This document shows positions 1 through 10,382 of a stretch of 64,000 bases of DNA, in pieces (position 1 is the stretch's first letter; each line of letters starts with the position of its first letter). Source of the DNA: Litsea cubeba (lineage: Eukaryota; Streptophyta; Magnoliopsida; Laurales; Lauraceae); the NCBI GenBank assembly GCA_012931725.1, contig CM022948.1, positions 15,081,124-15,145,123 of the forward strand. Direction: 5' to 3'. The translations under genes and the position numbers were made by a program. The notes beneath the pieces were generated by a model, which saw nothing but the letters and a program-made list of their open reading frames with translations, made no database searches and was not told the DNA's origin.

Positions 1-334
1 TTTTTTTGAACTCGGTTGGATGTTAGGTGGACCCAACCCACTGTGCAACATACGGCTTTAGTCCATCTGAGTGGACCGAAAACCCCACTCCCTATATTTC
101 AAGGGTCTCACCAACTTTGATCGGTGCGAATGGACTATGGGCCATTGGATTGACTGCACATCCATGTAAATGAACTATACATTATTAAAATTGCATGCCT
201 AGATGAAGATGATATGATGGTTGAATGGGGCTAGCGCAGGGGAGGAGGCCTCTTTGTATAACTTTTGATTTTATAGAGATACCTTTAAAAAAAAAAAAAG
301 TCTAATTCAAAATCATTTTTCACATAAAAAATCT
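1..334. other. Flanking DNA without a recognisable gene
   Basis: A/T-rich sequence with a 13-base A run near 287-299. I see no coding region, RNA gene or element end here. Confidence 0.5.
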
Positions 335-458
335 CATATTCAACATCTCAAAGAAGAATTAAACATTCTCGGAATAGAAGAATAACGGCAAAAGCCATAT
401 TCAACATCTCAAAGAAGAATTAAACATTCTCGGAATAGAAGAATAACGGCAAAAGCCA
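335..458. repeat. 61-bp tandem duplication
   Basis: Bases 335-397 are repeated exactly at 396-458, so two head-to-tail copies of a 61-bp unit lie side by side. The absence of differences points to a recent local duplication or an assembly slip. It covers the 3' end of the minus-strand open frame described at 401-634. Confidence 0.95.
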
Positions 459-634
459 GACTGACTTCCAGAGAATATTGCGAGATTTCCAGGAAGCTCT
501 TGAAAAAGCTTGATGTTATGAGCTCCCTTCTGCCTTTTGGCACATAAAACAACACTAAAAATAATTTTTTCTTTCCAAAATTCAAAATCGCATTCCCCTG
601 GAGAGAAAAGCCTAGAAAGGAAGGAATTTTTATA
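401..634 (-). pseudogene. Distal half of an open frame split by retrotransposon insertion (unknown product)
   Basis: Read on the minus strand, an open frame ending at a stop at 401 enters from the left edge of the Tat element. The other side of the insertion (17307-17480) is open in the same register: the CCACC target duplication is read as part of AGG TGG on both sides. At the empty site the two pieces would have given a continuous frame of about 135 codons starting at an ATG at 17480. I do not recognise the product. The length is only mildly unusual for A/T-rich DNA, so this may be chance. Confidence 0.25.
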
Positions 635-639
635 CCACC

Positions 640-1579
640 TGTGTGGGGAGATTTCCAGAACCACAGGATTAAGCTAATCACAGCCATCAGATGAGACTAA
701 GCACTCTCACGTGCCATCCGCGTGCCATCCACGTGGCACCAAGCTCACCCCGGCTACCGGGACAGGAGGTCCGGCCGAAGTCAGGCAGCTCTGGGCCCTT
801 AGTGCCGAATTGGCCCACCTCGGGCGTCATCTCGGCAAGGAGCTCCACCTCGGCTGAGCCACCCCGGGTACCATCTCGGCAGAAAGTTCCACCTCGGCTG
901 AAGAAGCCAGGACAGAAGCCAAAGCAAGAGAGAACCTTCACATGCGCCCCTCATCCCCCACGTCATCAGGCACGTGGAGGGATAGGGGCACGAGCTAGTG
1001 GGACAGACGCGACATCCAGCCGCCCACGATCTTCGCCAGATCCCTGACAGAACGGCATCCAGCGGCTGAGGCCACATCAGGGCAGGGCCCAAGGGCAGAT
1101 CCGCTGGTACCCCTACCGCCAAAGGCGCCCAACAGGATCTGGCCCAACAAGATGTGCATTAAATGCGATGTGGGTTGACCCGACGGGCATTTAATGCATA
1201 GTGGGCTGGATTGGACCACAATTAATGCAATGTGGGCTGATCATGACTTCCCAGTCAAATCACGGGACCCACACCACAATATCTCCTAAAGATACGATCT
1301 AAACTCTATAAATAGAGGCTCAAGCCATCATCCAAGGTACGCACAATCTCATTCACAGAGCCCTTACTCTGCCTCTCTCCTCCCTCTCCTTCCATTGTTC
1401 CAGTTCTCACACTGACTTTGGCATCGGAGAGCCTTGTTCTGCTAGCAGCCAGGGTCCTCTGACGTGTTTTCCTTTCTTCCTCCTCAGGTCTAGTCGGAGC
1501 CACGGCAATCTTCATCCAAGCCACCCGAATCAAGGGTCCTAATCACTGCTTTAAAGTCCTGAATTTTTAGGCACTTACA
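640..1579 (+). repeat. 5' LTR of Tat element 1
   Basis: It starts TG and ends CA, is 940 bp long and matches 16367-17306 base for base except six substitutions, for example at 792 and 866. The U3 part holds several ACGT-core words (CACGTG, CCACGTGG, CCACGTCATC). A TATA box lies at 1307-1314, and the primer-binding site begins two bases past the LTR end. Open frames of up to 118 codons inside the LTR are incidental. Confidence 0.96.
1307..1314 (+). promoter_or_regulatory. TATA box of the 5' LTR
   Basis: TATAAATA, followed by AGAGGC, sits about 270 bp before the LTR end and is the likely core promoter for the genomic transcript. The same box is at 17034-17041 in the 3' LTR and at 38611-38618 in element 3. 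Confidence 0.75.
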
Positions 1580-1581
1580 AT

Positions 1582-1599
1582 TGGCGCCGTCTGTGGGGA
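1582..1599 (+). other. Primer-binding site of element 1
   Basis: TGGCGCCGTCTGTGGGGA follows the LTR after two bases. This is the form of primer site seen in Tat/Ogre-type elements; element 3 has the near-identical TGGCGCCATCTGTGGGAA. I cannot assign the priming tRNA by eye. Confidence 0.85.
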
Positions 1600-1671
1600 A
1601 GTACTAACCCATACCTCAAAACCTTTCCCAAATCTCTCTCAAAACCTTTCCTAAAACCCTTTCCAATCACC

Positions 1672-3174
1672 ATGGCTCCGAGAAACAAGAAAGGCGCAGA
1701 GCACCCGAAGTCCCTCCCCCCAGGGCCGCTGGTTCTCCCTGGACCATTGCCCTACGCGTCAAGGGAGGTCGCAGAGGTAGAAAGCTACCACACTGAGTCC
1801 GCGTCATCACCACTAGAGGCGGAGGATCCACCGCGGCTGAACGCTCCCCTCCAGGAGCGCTTCTCGAAGGGCAAGGCCCCAGCAGCGGCGGGGTCACATC
1901 GGTCCGGGCGCCACTCGGACCGCGACGGCAACAGAGCCGACCCCGCTCAAGCCGCAATCAGGGCTCAGAATCTCGCCCTCCAGGAGAAAGATGATCTCAT
2001 CCGCCAGCTCAGGCAGCAGCTCCGAGAGAAGGAACCAGTCCCCGGCGGCGGTGGTCCTGTAGGCAGGAAGGATCCCGTCACCGGTAAAGACTTGAGGGAT
2101 CATCTGAACGATAAAAGTCGCGAGCGGAGTCACGTCGGGAGCTCCTGCCATAACCACGAGGACAGGGGGTCGGTGCCAAGATCGGAGGCGGCAGACCAGC
2201 AGGCTCTGATCAACCGCTTGGTCAAGCAGGCCCTCCAGAACACCCTGAAGGAGGCAGGGCTCGCCCAGAGCCAGCCGGACCTCCCCGACTTCTCTGGCCT
2301 CGACTCGTCACCCTTCACCAGAGAAATAATCGAGTATCCCCTCCCCAAGAAGTTCAGCGTTCCAAGGTTCGTCCTCTACGACGGGACCTCGGATCCAGCA
2401 GCGCACCTCCGCCACTTCACGCAGAAACTGTCCGTCTGGGGTGACGTTGGGCACCTCAATTGCAGAATCTTCTCCTCCAGCCTGGGGGACCTACCCCTCA
2501 AATGGTTCTGTGCACTCCCCGAAGGATCGATCTCGAGCTGGGCCCAGTTGCGGGACTCCTTCCTCGGAAAGTTCCAGGCGCACAGAGTCATTCCCAAAAC
2601 CGACAGCGACATCATGGCCCTCAGAATGAGGTGGGGTGAAAGCATCACTCGGTTCGCCAAAAGGTTCTGGACAGTTTATAGTGAAATTGACAACTCCTCC
2701 GAGGATGTCGCGATCAAGTCCTTCCAGCATGCCCTCCTGCCGGGATGCGAGCATAGGAAGGAGCTCGTCCGCAACCCTGTTCTCTCAGTAACAGCCCTCA
2801 TGGCGAGGGTGAACAAGTACATCGAGCAGGAGGAGGACGAAGCCGGGCCAATGAGAGCTTTGGCGTTTCAAGGAGCAAGTCTCAGAACGAGAGCCGTCAC
2901 CGGCAGGAGGACCGACCGCGGCGGGAGGATCGATCTCGACGGCGAAATCGAGCCTCTGGGGGGGAGAAAAGGACCTACCGCAGAGAAGAAACAAGCCGAG
3001 ACCCCCACTCAGGTGGCCGATCGTCGACCCCGACCCACGCTTCAGGAGGAAGCAAGAGACACAGATCGTCCTACTCTTCCCGCGGGAGCATCAATACAGT
3101 TTTCAAAGAACCGATTCACCAGATATTGGAAAAGATTCAGGGAGAGCCGTACTTTAAATGGCCCGCTCCCATGA
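1672..3174 (+). CDS. gag: Gag polyprotein of element 1, frameshifted near its C-terminus
   Basis: The ATG at 1672 lies in CACCATGG, 93 bases after the LTR, and opens a 500-codon frame. The N-terminal 200 residues are basic, Pro/Gly-rich and low in complexity. Residues about 225-390 form the conserved retrotransposon gag domain of plant Ty3/gypsy elements, with a VPRF...YDGT start and a central LPLKWFCALP block shared with elements 2 and 3. Gag assembles the virus-like particle. After about 2845 this frame no longer resembles the other copies: the Arg/Ser-rich linker and the zinc knuckle continue in another frame, which is open from 2823 onward. One missing base around 2841-2850, in a C/G-rich run, explains it. 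The final 110 residues of this frame are therefore probably out-of-frame read-through. Confidence 0.9.
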   Translation: MAPRNKKGAEHPKSLPPGPLVLPGPLPYASREVAEVESYHTESASSPLEAEDPPRLNAPLQERFSKGKAPAAAGSHRSGRHSDRDGNRADPAQAAIRAQNLALQEKDDLIRQLRQQLREKEPVPGGGGPVGRKDPVTGKDLRDHLNDKSRERSHVGSSCHNHEDRGSVPRSEAADQQALINRLVKQALQNTLKEAGLAQSQPDLPDFSGLDSSPFTREIIEYPLPKKFSVPRFVLYDGTSDPAAHLRHFTQKLSVWGDVGHLNCRIFSSSLGDLPLKWFCALPEGSISSWAQLRDSFLGKFQAHRVIPKTDSDIMALRMRWGESITRFAKRFWTVYSEIDNSSEDVAIKSFQHALLPGCEHRKELVRNPVLSVTALMARVNKYIEQEEDEAGPMRALAFQGASLRTRAVTGRRTDRGGRIDLDGEIEPLGGRKGPTAEKKQAETPTQVADRRPRPTLQEEARDTDRPTLPAGASIQFSKNRFTRYWKRFRESRTLNGPLP

Positions 3175-5378
3175 GGGGCGACCCATCCACGAGGGATCAG
3201 ACGAGGTTCTGCGCTTACCACAAGCAGAACGGGCACGACACTGGGCGCTGTTACTCCCTCAAGGATCATCTCGAAAGGCTCGTCAAGGATGGGCACTTGA
3301 AAGAATTCTACAAGGCAGCAGGCAGCGGGAGCAACGACCGACCTCAGCGCCGAACTGAGGAAAATCACGACAGCGACGGGTCGGAGAGACTCATAAGCGT
3401 CATCCACCTGGCCCCTACCAAGCAGAGCAGCAGTCAAGCCCGCGCCGAGGCCAGGAGGGCCTCCCATGGGAAACAGGTCATGTCGGCCGAACTCGGGCCA
3501 GCATCTAAAAGGGCTCGCAAAGAAAGACCGAAGATCTGGTTCTCAGATGAGGACCTGAAAGGGGTTCAGCTCCCTCATAATGACCCACTAATTATGACCC
3601 TGAAGCTAGGAAGTTGCAAGGTGCAGAGGATCCTCGTCGACCCCGGCAGTTCGTCCGAGATCCTCTATTTCGACCGTTTCACTAAGATGGGGCTCACAGA
3701 AGAAGACCTCCAGGAGGCGCGGACCCCCCTGATAGGTTTCAGCGCCAAGCCTGTGTACCCCAAAGGGAGAGCCTCCCTCAAAGTCCAAGTAGGTGGCACG
3801 TCGGTGATGGCCGACTTCCTCGTAGTAGACACGCCATCTCCCTACAATGCCATCGTAGGGAGGAGCTGGCTGCACCAGATAGAAGTCGTCCCCTCCTCCT
3901 ACCATCAAAAGCTCAAGTTCCCTTTGGAAAGGGATGGCGGAGTCGAGGTGGTTACAGTCGACGGGGACCAGCAAATGGCCAAACGCTGCATGATGGCCGT
4001 GGTGTCCGGCGAGGAAGAACCAAAGCAAGTGCACATGGCAGAGCTGGAGGCAGAGCTGGACAGAGTCGGCCGCGATCCAGGAGAGAAGAGCATCGAGGAT
4101 CTCACTGAGGTCAGGATCGACCCCGATGATCCAGAGAAATACTTCCTTCTTGGGAGCCAGCTCGCCGAGCAGGAGAGGTCCGAACTGCTCGGTTTCCTGT
4201 TGCAAAGCAGGGACGTCTTCGCCTGGACCCCGCAAGAGATGCCAGGCGTGAACCCCGAGGTTATGAGCCACAGGCTAAATGTGGACCCCCAGGCCAAGCC
4301 AGTGGTTCAAAAGGCGAGAAGGTCCGGAATCGACCAGTCTGCGGCCGTAGTTGAAGAGGTGGAAAAACTGCTAGAAGCAAGCGCCATCAGAGAAGTCCAG
4401 TACCCGAAGTGGCTGGCAAATACGGTGGTGGTAAAGAAGAAGACCGAAAAATGGAGGGTCTGCGTCGACTTCACTGATCTCAACAGAGCATGTCCCAAAG
4501 ACTGCTTCCCTCTCCCGAAGATCGACCAGATGATTGACGCCACCGCCGGTCACGAAAGGATGAGCTTTCTCGACGCCTACCGCGGTTATCACCAGATACC
4601 CATGTACGGACCTGATCAGGAGAAAACGGCATTCATCACTCCTAGGGGAACCTACTGCTACAAAGTGATGCCGTTTGGACTCAAGAATGCGGGGGCCACA
4701 TATCAGAGATTGGTCACCAAAATGTTCCAGGAGCACCTCGGCAAGACAGTCGAGGTATACATCGACGACATGGTCGTCAAATCAACCCAATCTCTCAACC
4801 ATCTGGCGGATCTCGGGCAAGTTTTTGAAGTTCTCCAGAAGTTCGGGCTGAAGCTGAACGCCTCCAAATGCGCCTTCGGGGTCGGATCCGGCAAATTTTT
4901 AGGAAGCCTCGTCACGCGACGCGGTATCGAAGCAAACCCGGACCAGATCTCCGCGATTCTAGGAATTCAGAGCCCGGCAACGACGAAGCAGGTCCAAAGG
5001 CTCACCGGCATGGCCGCCGCCCTCAACCGCTTCATCAGCAAGTCGTCTGATAAGTGCCGCCCTTTCTTCCAATTGCTGAGGAAGAACCTGAGATTCGAGT
5101 GGACCCCGGAATGCGATTCGGCCCTCCAAGAGCTCAAGGCTTACTTGGCCTCGCCTCCACTGCTGTCAACCCCGAAGAAAGGCGAAACATTGTACTTGTA
5201 CCTGGCAGTCTCCGACCACGCTGTGAGTTCAGTACTGATCAGAGAAGATGACGGGCAGCAAAAGCCCATCTACTACACCAGCAAAACCCTCCTCGACGCC
5301 GAAAGCAGATACCTGCCAATGGAGAAACTCGCACTAGCCCTCGTCAGTGCCTCCCGGAAGCTCTCGCACTATTTCCAG
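2847..5378 (+). CDS. pol: Pol of element 1, first part: gag zinc knuckle, protease, RT, RNase H (interrupted by hAT)
   Basis: The frame carries the C-terminus of Gag, with a C-x2-H-x4-H-x4-C knuckle near 3209-3250. The aspartic protease follows; its active-site triad at 3639-3647 reads Asp-Pro-Gly, where elements 2 and 3 read Asp-Ser-Gly. The reverse transcriptase has its catalytic Tyr-Ile-Asp-Asp at 4758-4769. The first RNase H domain (about 5090-5378) has Ala-Val-Ser where active Ty3 RNases H have Asp-Ala-Ser, a loss expected in Tat elements with a second RNase H. The first ATG in this frame is at 3126, but expression as a fusion with Gag is likely. The hAT enters after 5378; the frame resumes at 10383. 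Confidence 0.93.
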
Positions 5379-5485
5379 CATGGTTCAAAATCTCGGTATC
5401 GGTCGCGGTATCGGCCGGGCCGAAAAACCGATACGTCGCGGATATCGTCGCGGATATCGGTCCGTCGCGGTCGTCGCGGTGTGAA
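5379..5485. repeat. Left terminal and subterminal repeats of the hAT
   Basis: The 18-bp terminal repeat is followed by closely packed copies of CGGTATCGG and CGCGGATATCG words, GC-rich against an A/T-rich interior. Subterminal short repeats of this kind are the usual transposase-binding zone of hAT elements; the binding role is inferred. Confidence 0.75.
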
Positions 5486-6308
5486 TTTTTTTTTAATCCA
5501 AAAAAATTCGCAAAAATATTCAAAAAATCCAGAATATTAGAAAATGCTGGAAAATAATATTTTTTTCCATTAGTAACAACAATAAATCAAAATCTCGGTC
5601 ACCTTAAGTTATGAGTCCTGTCTGTGTCGCTGTTCGCTTTATTCTCCAGTATTTTATATAATGCAAGTATGCAACCATTGCTTATGCTCATGATCAATTT
5701 ATTAGTGTAAAATATAAGAAAATAAAGATAAGTAGATAACAAACATATCAATTATCATCTAATACTAACTCAATCATCAAATAAGTTGTGAAATTCATGA
5801 CCATGAAGATAACATATTAAAATCTGAAATATGATAGTGATATAGATAAATGACATAAAGCACTTGAGCATCAAAAGGTTCATGGTTTACCTGAAATTAG
5901 AGGGGACTAGAGAGTAGAAATTAGAGAGAGATTGATGAGTATGAGTGTATGATAGTTGATAGATTGACAACCTAATACCAAGTGGAGTGTCGCCCAGGCT
6001 CAATATCATCATCATCATTTCTTCGGTTTTGGTTAAAAAGATATGCTCCATACTGTTGTGCAGCACTACCATACCCATGACCATATTCAGATTGTTGTTG
6101 ATAAGATGATGAAGATGAACTACATTGATCCCCTGTAGATTGTTCTTGGTAATTGTGCATAAATGTATGTAAAAGCCATGAGGGGTATATAAAGGTCGTT
6201 GGGGATCATGTGGTGGTGGGGGAAGCCTCCCTTGCTCAATTAATAGCTGTTCGATAGACATTATCGGTGTTGGTGAAGGGGGTACCCAATTAGGGTCATA
6301 TGAATAAT

Positions 6309-7075
6309 TCATATGCTGTCCATACATGGCACCCTGTTGGCCAACATAACCCCCTTGATGACCATGAGTACCTTCCCCACTCCTTGCCCAGCAGCGTCAC
6401 CACTACTCCCTGTCTGTCCAACATGTCTGACATAGCCACGGCGAGGATCTAACTCGGTAGTAGCAGGAAAATGCTCAACTGTCTTATAAGTGACATGCTC
6501 ATCATCTCTATAATGACCCTCATCCCCGGGAGAGTCAGGTGGGATTCCTGCTGATGATGAAGAAGTAGAAATACTTGACTCACTCTCCTCGTCCACGTCC
6601 TGTCCCCTTGGCTCACTTGTATCAGGCCCGCGCCCCTGTTGCATTGTCAAGTTTATTTCTTCCAACCTTTCTGAGGCCCTCACTGGCTCAGGCCTATCCC
6701 CAGTCAATTCCTCCATCAACCCCTCTAACTCTGGGTCTTGGTCTAACACCGGTTGTTCTTGTTCCTCCAGCCATTGACCTAACACAGTATCCTCTTCTGA
6801 AAAGATATAGTCCAAATTAATTGGACAAAAATAATCCCGGTGATCCTCAAACTTTCTTCTCCTTCTATTTCTACTCCGGAGCCTGAGGTTGTAGTGGATG
6901 TAGACCAATTTATTTAGCTTCTGCATTGTTAATCTATTTCTTGGTCTTGTGTGGATAAAGGAGAAGGTGCTCCAGTTTCTTTCACAATTGGAAGACGATG
7001 TTGTTTGACTAAGGACTTTAATAGCAATCATCCTTAGTGCAGGAGCACTCTCTCCATAATTCAACCACCATTCAG
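6309..7075 (-). CDS. hAT transposase exon 4: C-terminal dimerisation domain
   Basis: The acceptor is CAG ending at 7076 on the minus strand. The first codon is completed by one base from the previous exon, and the frame continues as an EWW...YG..AP start, then SSS.CERNWS, the signature of the hAT C-terminal dimerisation domain that also supplies part of the catalytic fold. A basic patch and an acidic, Ser-rich tail follow. Near 6376 the natural continuation moves to another frame (Gly/Gln/Tyr-rich, as in related plant hAT tails) and appears to shift again near 6170. The last residues before the stop at 6309 may therefore be out of frame. The conserved core lies before these breaks. Confidence 0.85.
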
Positions 7076-7168
7076 CTGAAAAAAAAATAGAAATGATATT
7101 AGAGTCAATAAAATAATAATAAGTCCTTAAATAATATATAAATGACATTACAAATTTACAATCAATAC

Positions 7169-7244
7169 CGGGATTGGTCTGTGTGATAGCTCTCCGCGCA
7201 GTCGTCGTTCCAAAGCTTCCAGCACGTACATTGTATATATCAAC
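7169..7244 (-). CDS. hAT transposase exon 3 (76 bp)
   Basis: Too short to stand alone, this exon is bounded by a minus-strand acceptor (CTTCAG before 7244) and a donor (GTATTG after 7169). It reads in frame from exon 2 and leaves one base that completes the first codon of exon 4. Related plant hAT transposases have a short Asn/Val/Gly-containing stretch at this position. Confidence 0.75.
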
Positions 7245-7322
7245 CTGAAGACATTAACATAATAAAATAAATTGGAGAAATGACAATGTTATACTTTTTC
7301 CCTTAATTAGCCTACTGCCTAC

Positions 7323-7444
7323 CTGATTAGTAGCCCAAATGGCTTCATCTGTATTCGCTGCCAGTCTTTCAATTACATTTTTTAATCCCAAACGGATTTC
7401 ATCAGATATACGTCCATCCGAAAATTGTGGATTAAAAAAGTATC
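7323..7444 (-). CDS. hAT transposase exon 2 (122 bp)
   Basis: The acceptor TTTTACAG precedes 7444 and the donor GTAGGC follows 7323, both on the minus strand. The sequence encodes a Tyr-Phe-Phe-Asn-Pro start followed by a helix-rich stretch. With one base carried over from exon 1, it ends exactly on a codon. Spliced phase agrees at every junction of the four exons, which is strong support for the gene model. Confidence 0.8.
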
Positions 7445-7544
7445 CTGTAAAAGTACCAATGAATTTTAGTCAATGATAAATTAATATAGTGAGGCAAAAT
7501 TGAATGCAACAATTCAAATATTAAAGGAAACAGCCTTTACTTAC

Positions 7545-9219
7545 CAGCAGTGTGTAAATCATGTTTCAATTGTCGTCCCCATCGATCGTCGATGATCTTC
7601 CAATACTTTTTGTAATATCTACAATCTGCTTGAATAGCCAGCTTTGATCTCTCCATGGCCTCATGTAAGAAGCCCATTGTTGGCTTATCATCGCCATCAA
7701 CCAATCGAAGAACCTTTATTAGGGGATCAAAAACATTCAAAACACCCTTCACATGAGGCCAAAATTTATTGGACTCAATTGTTTTACACACTTCTATTGT
7801 AATGGAACTTGGTCTCTTTCCCCATTTTGAATTCATGAACTCTTGTGATTTTATTAATTGCAGAAGTCCATCTCTATACTTGTAAACACTTTCGATAGCA
7901 ATAAAGTGGGTGGCAAATCTAGTGATGCCAGGGCGCAGTAGTTCATGGTTGTCTGTATGTGTTTTCATCATGGAAATGAGTCTATATGACTGATAAAAAA
8001 AATTGGTGATCTGCTTTATCTTACCAATCACTTGCTTCATGACTTTTCCTTTTGCAATATCTTCAAGCATTAAATCCAGGCAATGTGCTGCACATGGAGA
8101 CCAAAAAATCCTTGGCCTTTGTTTCATAAGCATCATTCCTGCAGCCTTCATGTTTGCAGCATTGTCGGTAACCACCTGAACTATACAATCTGCCCCAACT
8201 TCTTCAATCACATCATTCAATAACCTATTAATATATCTTGCATCTTGGATGTGATCAGTTGCATCAACTGATTTGATAAACACCGTGCCCATAGATGAGT
8301 AGATTAGAAAATTCAAGAGATGACGATGTGTGATCGTCGTCCACCCATCGCACATTAGTGTGCAACCTCTTTCCTTCCATGCCCATTTGAAAGTTTCCAC
8401 CCAAGCCTGCAACTCATCATACTCTTTCTCAACACATACATGCCCAATCTCATAAGGGGTGGGTGCCTTTATACCTGGACCATGTTCTGCAGCTGCATCT
8501 AACATAGTGGTGAAATAAGGAGAAGATGCCTTGTTGGGTGGAATGCCTCCATCCAAAAAAAACTTCCCAGTAGCTCTCACTAGATTATCTCTTGCTTTAC
8601 CAAACTTGCCCTTTAGTGCTTTTATGATGCCTGGCTGCTTTGATGTTGGTTTTCTATAAGCAAATGGGTCAGTTGGCCCCACCACATCTGGCCTACGAGG
8701 TGCCTGTGTAGGAGGTCTTTCAACCTCCTCAATGTCTGGATCTTGACGGGGTTGTTTATGACTAAATGCCCGACGCAAACTCGCCCCCCCTGATCCGGAT
8801 GAACCACCCTGCTCATATTGGCTACCTCTAGCTGCTGCTTCATATTGCATTCTTCTCCTTTCTTCATCCTCCTGAAGTGCCCTTACACTTTCCCTCCTAG
8901 CCCTTGTCATTTCCGGGTCTTCATCGTCATCATCAGAGGAACCAAAAACCTCTTCTCTGCATGCTTCAAATTCCTCGGTTCTTCTTCTTTCTTGTACTAC
9001 TTTTTTTTGTGCAAGTGTCTTAAGGAGCCCCTGCATTTCAGCTCTCACATTTGGTGGCACTTTCGGACATTTTATCACCTGTCCTGATACATGTGCCAAA
9101 TGTTGTTTCAATCGGGTAATTCCCCCATTGAGAACCTTTTCACAATAATTACATTTTATTTTGCTTCTACTTCCTACAGCTTCACCGTGACTCCATGCCG
9201 GATCTATGTCACGCACCAT
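7545..9219 (-). CDS. hAT transposase exon 1: BED zinc finger and catalytic (DUF659) region
   Basis: I choose the ATG at 9219: the frame upstream opens only with GTG, and a possible 5'-UTR acceptor (TTTTATAG) lies just before it. Residues about 20-55 form a BED-type DNA-binding finger (Cys23, Cys26, His40, Cys52). An acidic and Glu/Arg-rich linker follows. The second half is the DUF659/RNase H-like fold, with the first catalytic Asp in CDGWT and the second in VTDNAAN. The exon ends at donor CTG|GTAAGT (7545/7544). The protein would excise and reinsert the element. I see no stop or frameshift in this exon. Confidence 0.92.
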
Positions 9220-9264
9220 TGTTCCTATAAAATAAGACACTCATATAATAGTAATACTCTAACA

Positions 9265-9850
9265 ACAATTATAGATTTAATAAAATCATTTTCAAAGTCC
9301 TAAGCCTTTGGTAGTTAATGTATCATAAATATTAAATACACTTAAACAATTATTTTTAGAAAAAATTAAAGATTTAATAAAATCATTTTCAAAGTCCTAA
9401 ATATATAGATCTAGCATAAAAGTATGTAAATCAATCATTTCAACATCATACAATGATCATGAATCATTAAAAGAACATATTTATGATGAAATCCCAAAAA
9501 AATGATATATTATAATTCAAAGATTAGAAAATCCGAAAATAAAATAATTAAAATAAAAATCTAAATGATGTTTATGACAATGAGTAGATGTAGATCTATT
9601 ATCTACACACCATTAATAAGCATTTAGTATCACAAATACTCTAACAATTAACAACAATTGTTTTTAAAAAAACAAAGATTTAATAAAATCATTTTCAAAA
9701 TCCTAAATATGTAGATCTAGCATAAAAGTATGTAGATCAATCATTTACATACCATTATATGATCATGAATCATTAAAAGAACATATTTGTGATGAAATTT
9801 CAAAAAAATGATATATTTTTATTCAAATATTAAAAAATCTGAAATAAAAA
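9265..9850. repeat. Internal direct repeat of the hAT (A/T-rich)
   Basis: About 185 bp at 9365-9550 recur at 9670-9850, some 305 bp downstream, starting AGATTTAATAAAATCATTTT, with a few differences. A third, shorter copy lies at about 9265-9300. The stretch 9241-10180 is otherwise A/T-rich and non-coding, and upstream of the transposase; it may hold its promoter. Confidence 0.8.
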
Positions 9851-10179
9851 AATTAAAAAAAAATCCAAAATCATGTGTATGAGTAGATCTAGCAAGAAAG
9901 TATATGGATCTAACTTAGTTCAAAGTGAAGAACACAACACAAGTGACATTCTCATGATTTCTAATTTTTCATGCTTCATCTAAAAAAAAAAAAAAAAAAC
10001 ACATAAATGCATAATACCATGCTTTAAGTTGATTTTCTCTTACCTTAATAATATTTTCTTGAAGAAAATATGCAAGATGGGTAAGCAAATGAGTGGCTGC
10101 TGCTCTTAGAAGTTTGGATAGGAGAGGAGCGGGGAAGAAGATGAGAAATGGAAAAAAATTAGGGTTTTAGGGCTTTTAA

Positions 10180-10374
10180 GGGGTCTCGGCCGATATTTTG
10201 AAAATATCGGCCGATATATCGCCACGGCCGATATTTTCAAAATATCGGCCGATATGTAGCGATTTTTTGGCGATTTTTTCCCCCGTCTCGCCGCTACCGA
10301 TATCTCGCTGAGATATCGGCGCGGTACCGGCCGGTACCGGTACGTACCGGTACCGGCCGAGATTTTGAACCATG
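10180..10374. repeat. Right subterminal palindromic repeats and terminal repeat of the hAT
   Basis: ATATCGGCCGATAT-type palindromes occur several times from 10190 to 10255. Stacked GGTACCGG words follow (10322-10356), then the 18-bp terminal repeat. The zone is far richer in G+C than the interior and can fold on itself. Both ends share CGATAT/CGGTA words, which suits a symmetrical transposase-binding array. Confidence 0.8.
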
Positions 10375-10382
10375 ATTTCCAG

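Larger units (their letters stand above)
5379..10374 (-). mobile_element. hAT-superfamily DNA transposon nested in element 1
   Basis: The element is 4,996 bp long. Its ends are perfect 18-bp inverted repeats: CATGGTTCAAAATCTCGG at 5379-5396 and the reverse complement at 10357-10374. The 8-bp duplication ATTTCCAG (5371-5378 and 10375-10382) fits the hAT target pattern nTnnnnAn. Cut-and-paste transposase exons lie on the minus strand. Insert plus one duplication is 5,004 bp, a multiple of three, so the host pol register is kept beyond it, though stops inside the insert block read-through. It is younger than element 1. Matching ends, intact duplication and exons that join in frame suggest a recent, possibly autonomous copy. 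Confidence 0.96.

Noticed and set aside
691..1047. 118-codon plus frame in the LTR, with near-identical twin at 16418-16774
   Set aside because: It is duplicated only because it lies in the LTR; low-complexity Pro/Ser/Arg, overlapped by other frames and without a domain.
3042..3467. Minus-strand frames opposite gag-pol (also 3606-4271 and 41636-42277)
   Set aside because: They mirror conserved plus-strand codons and have no domains of their own.
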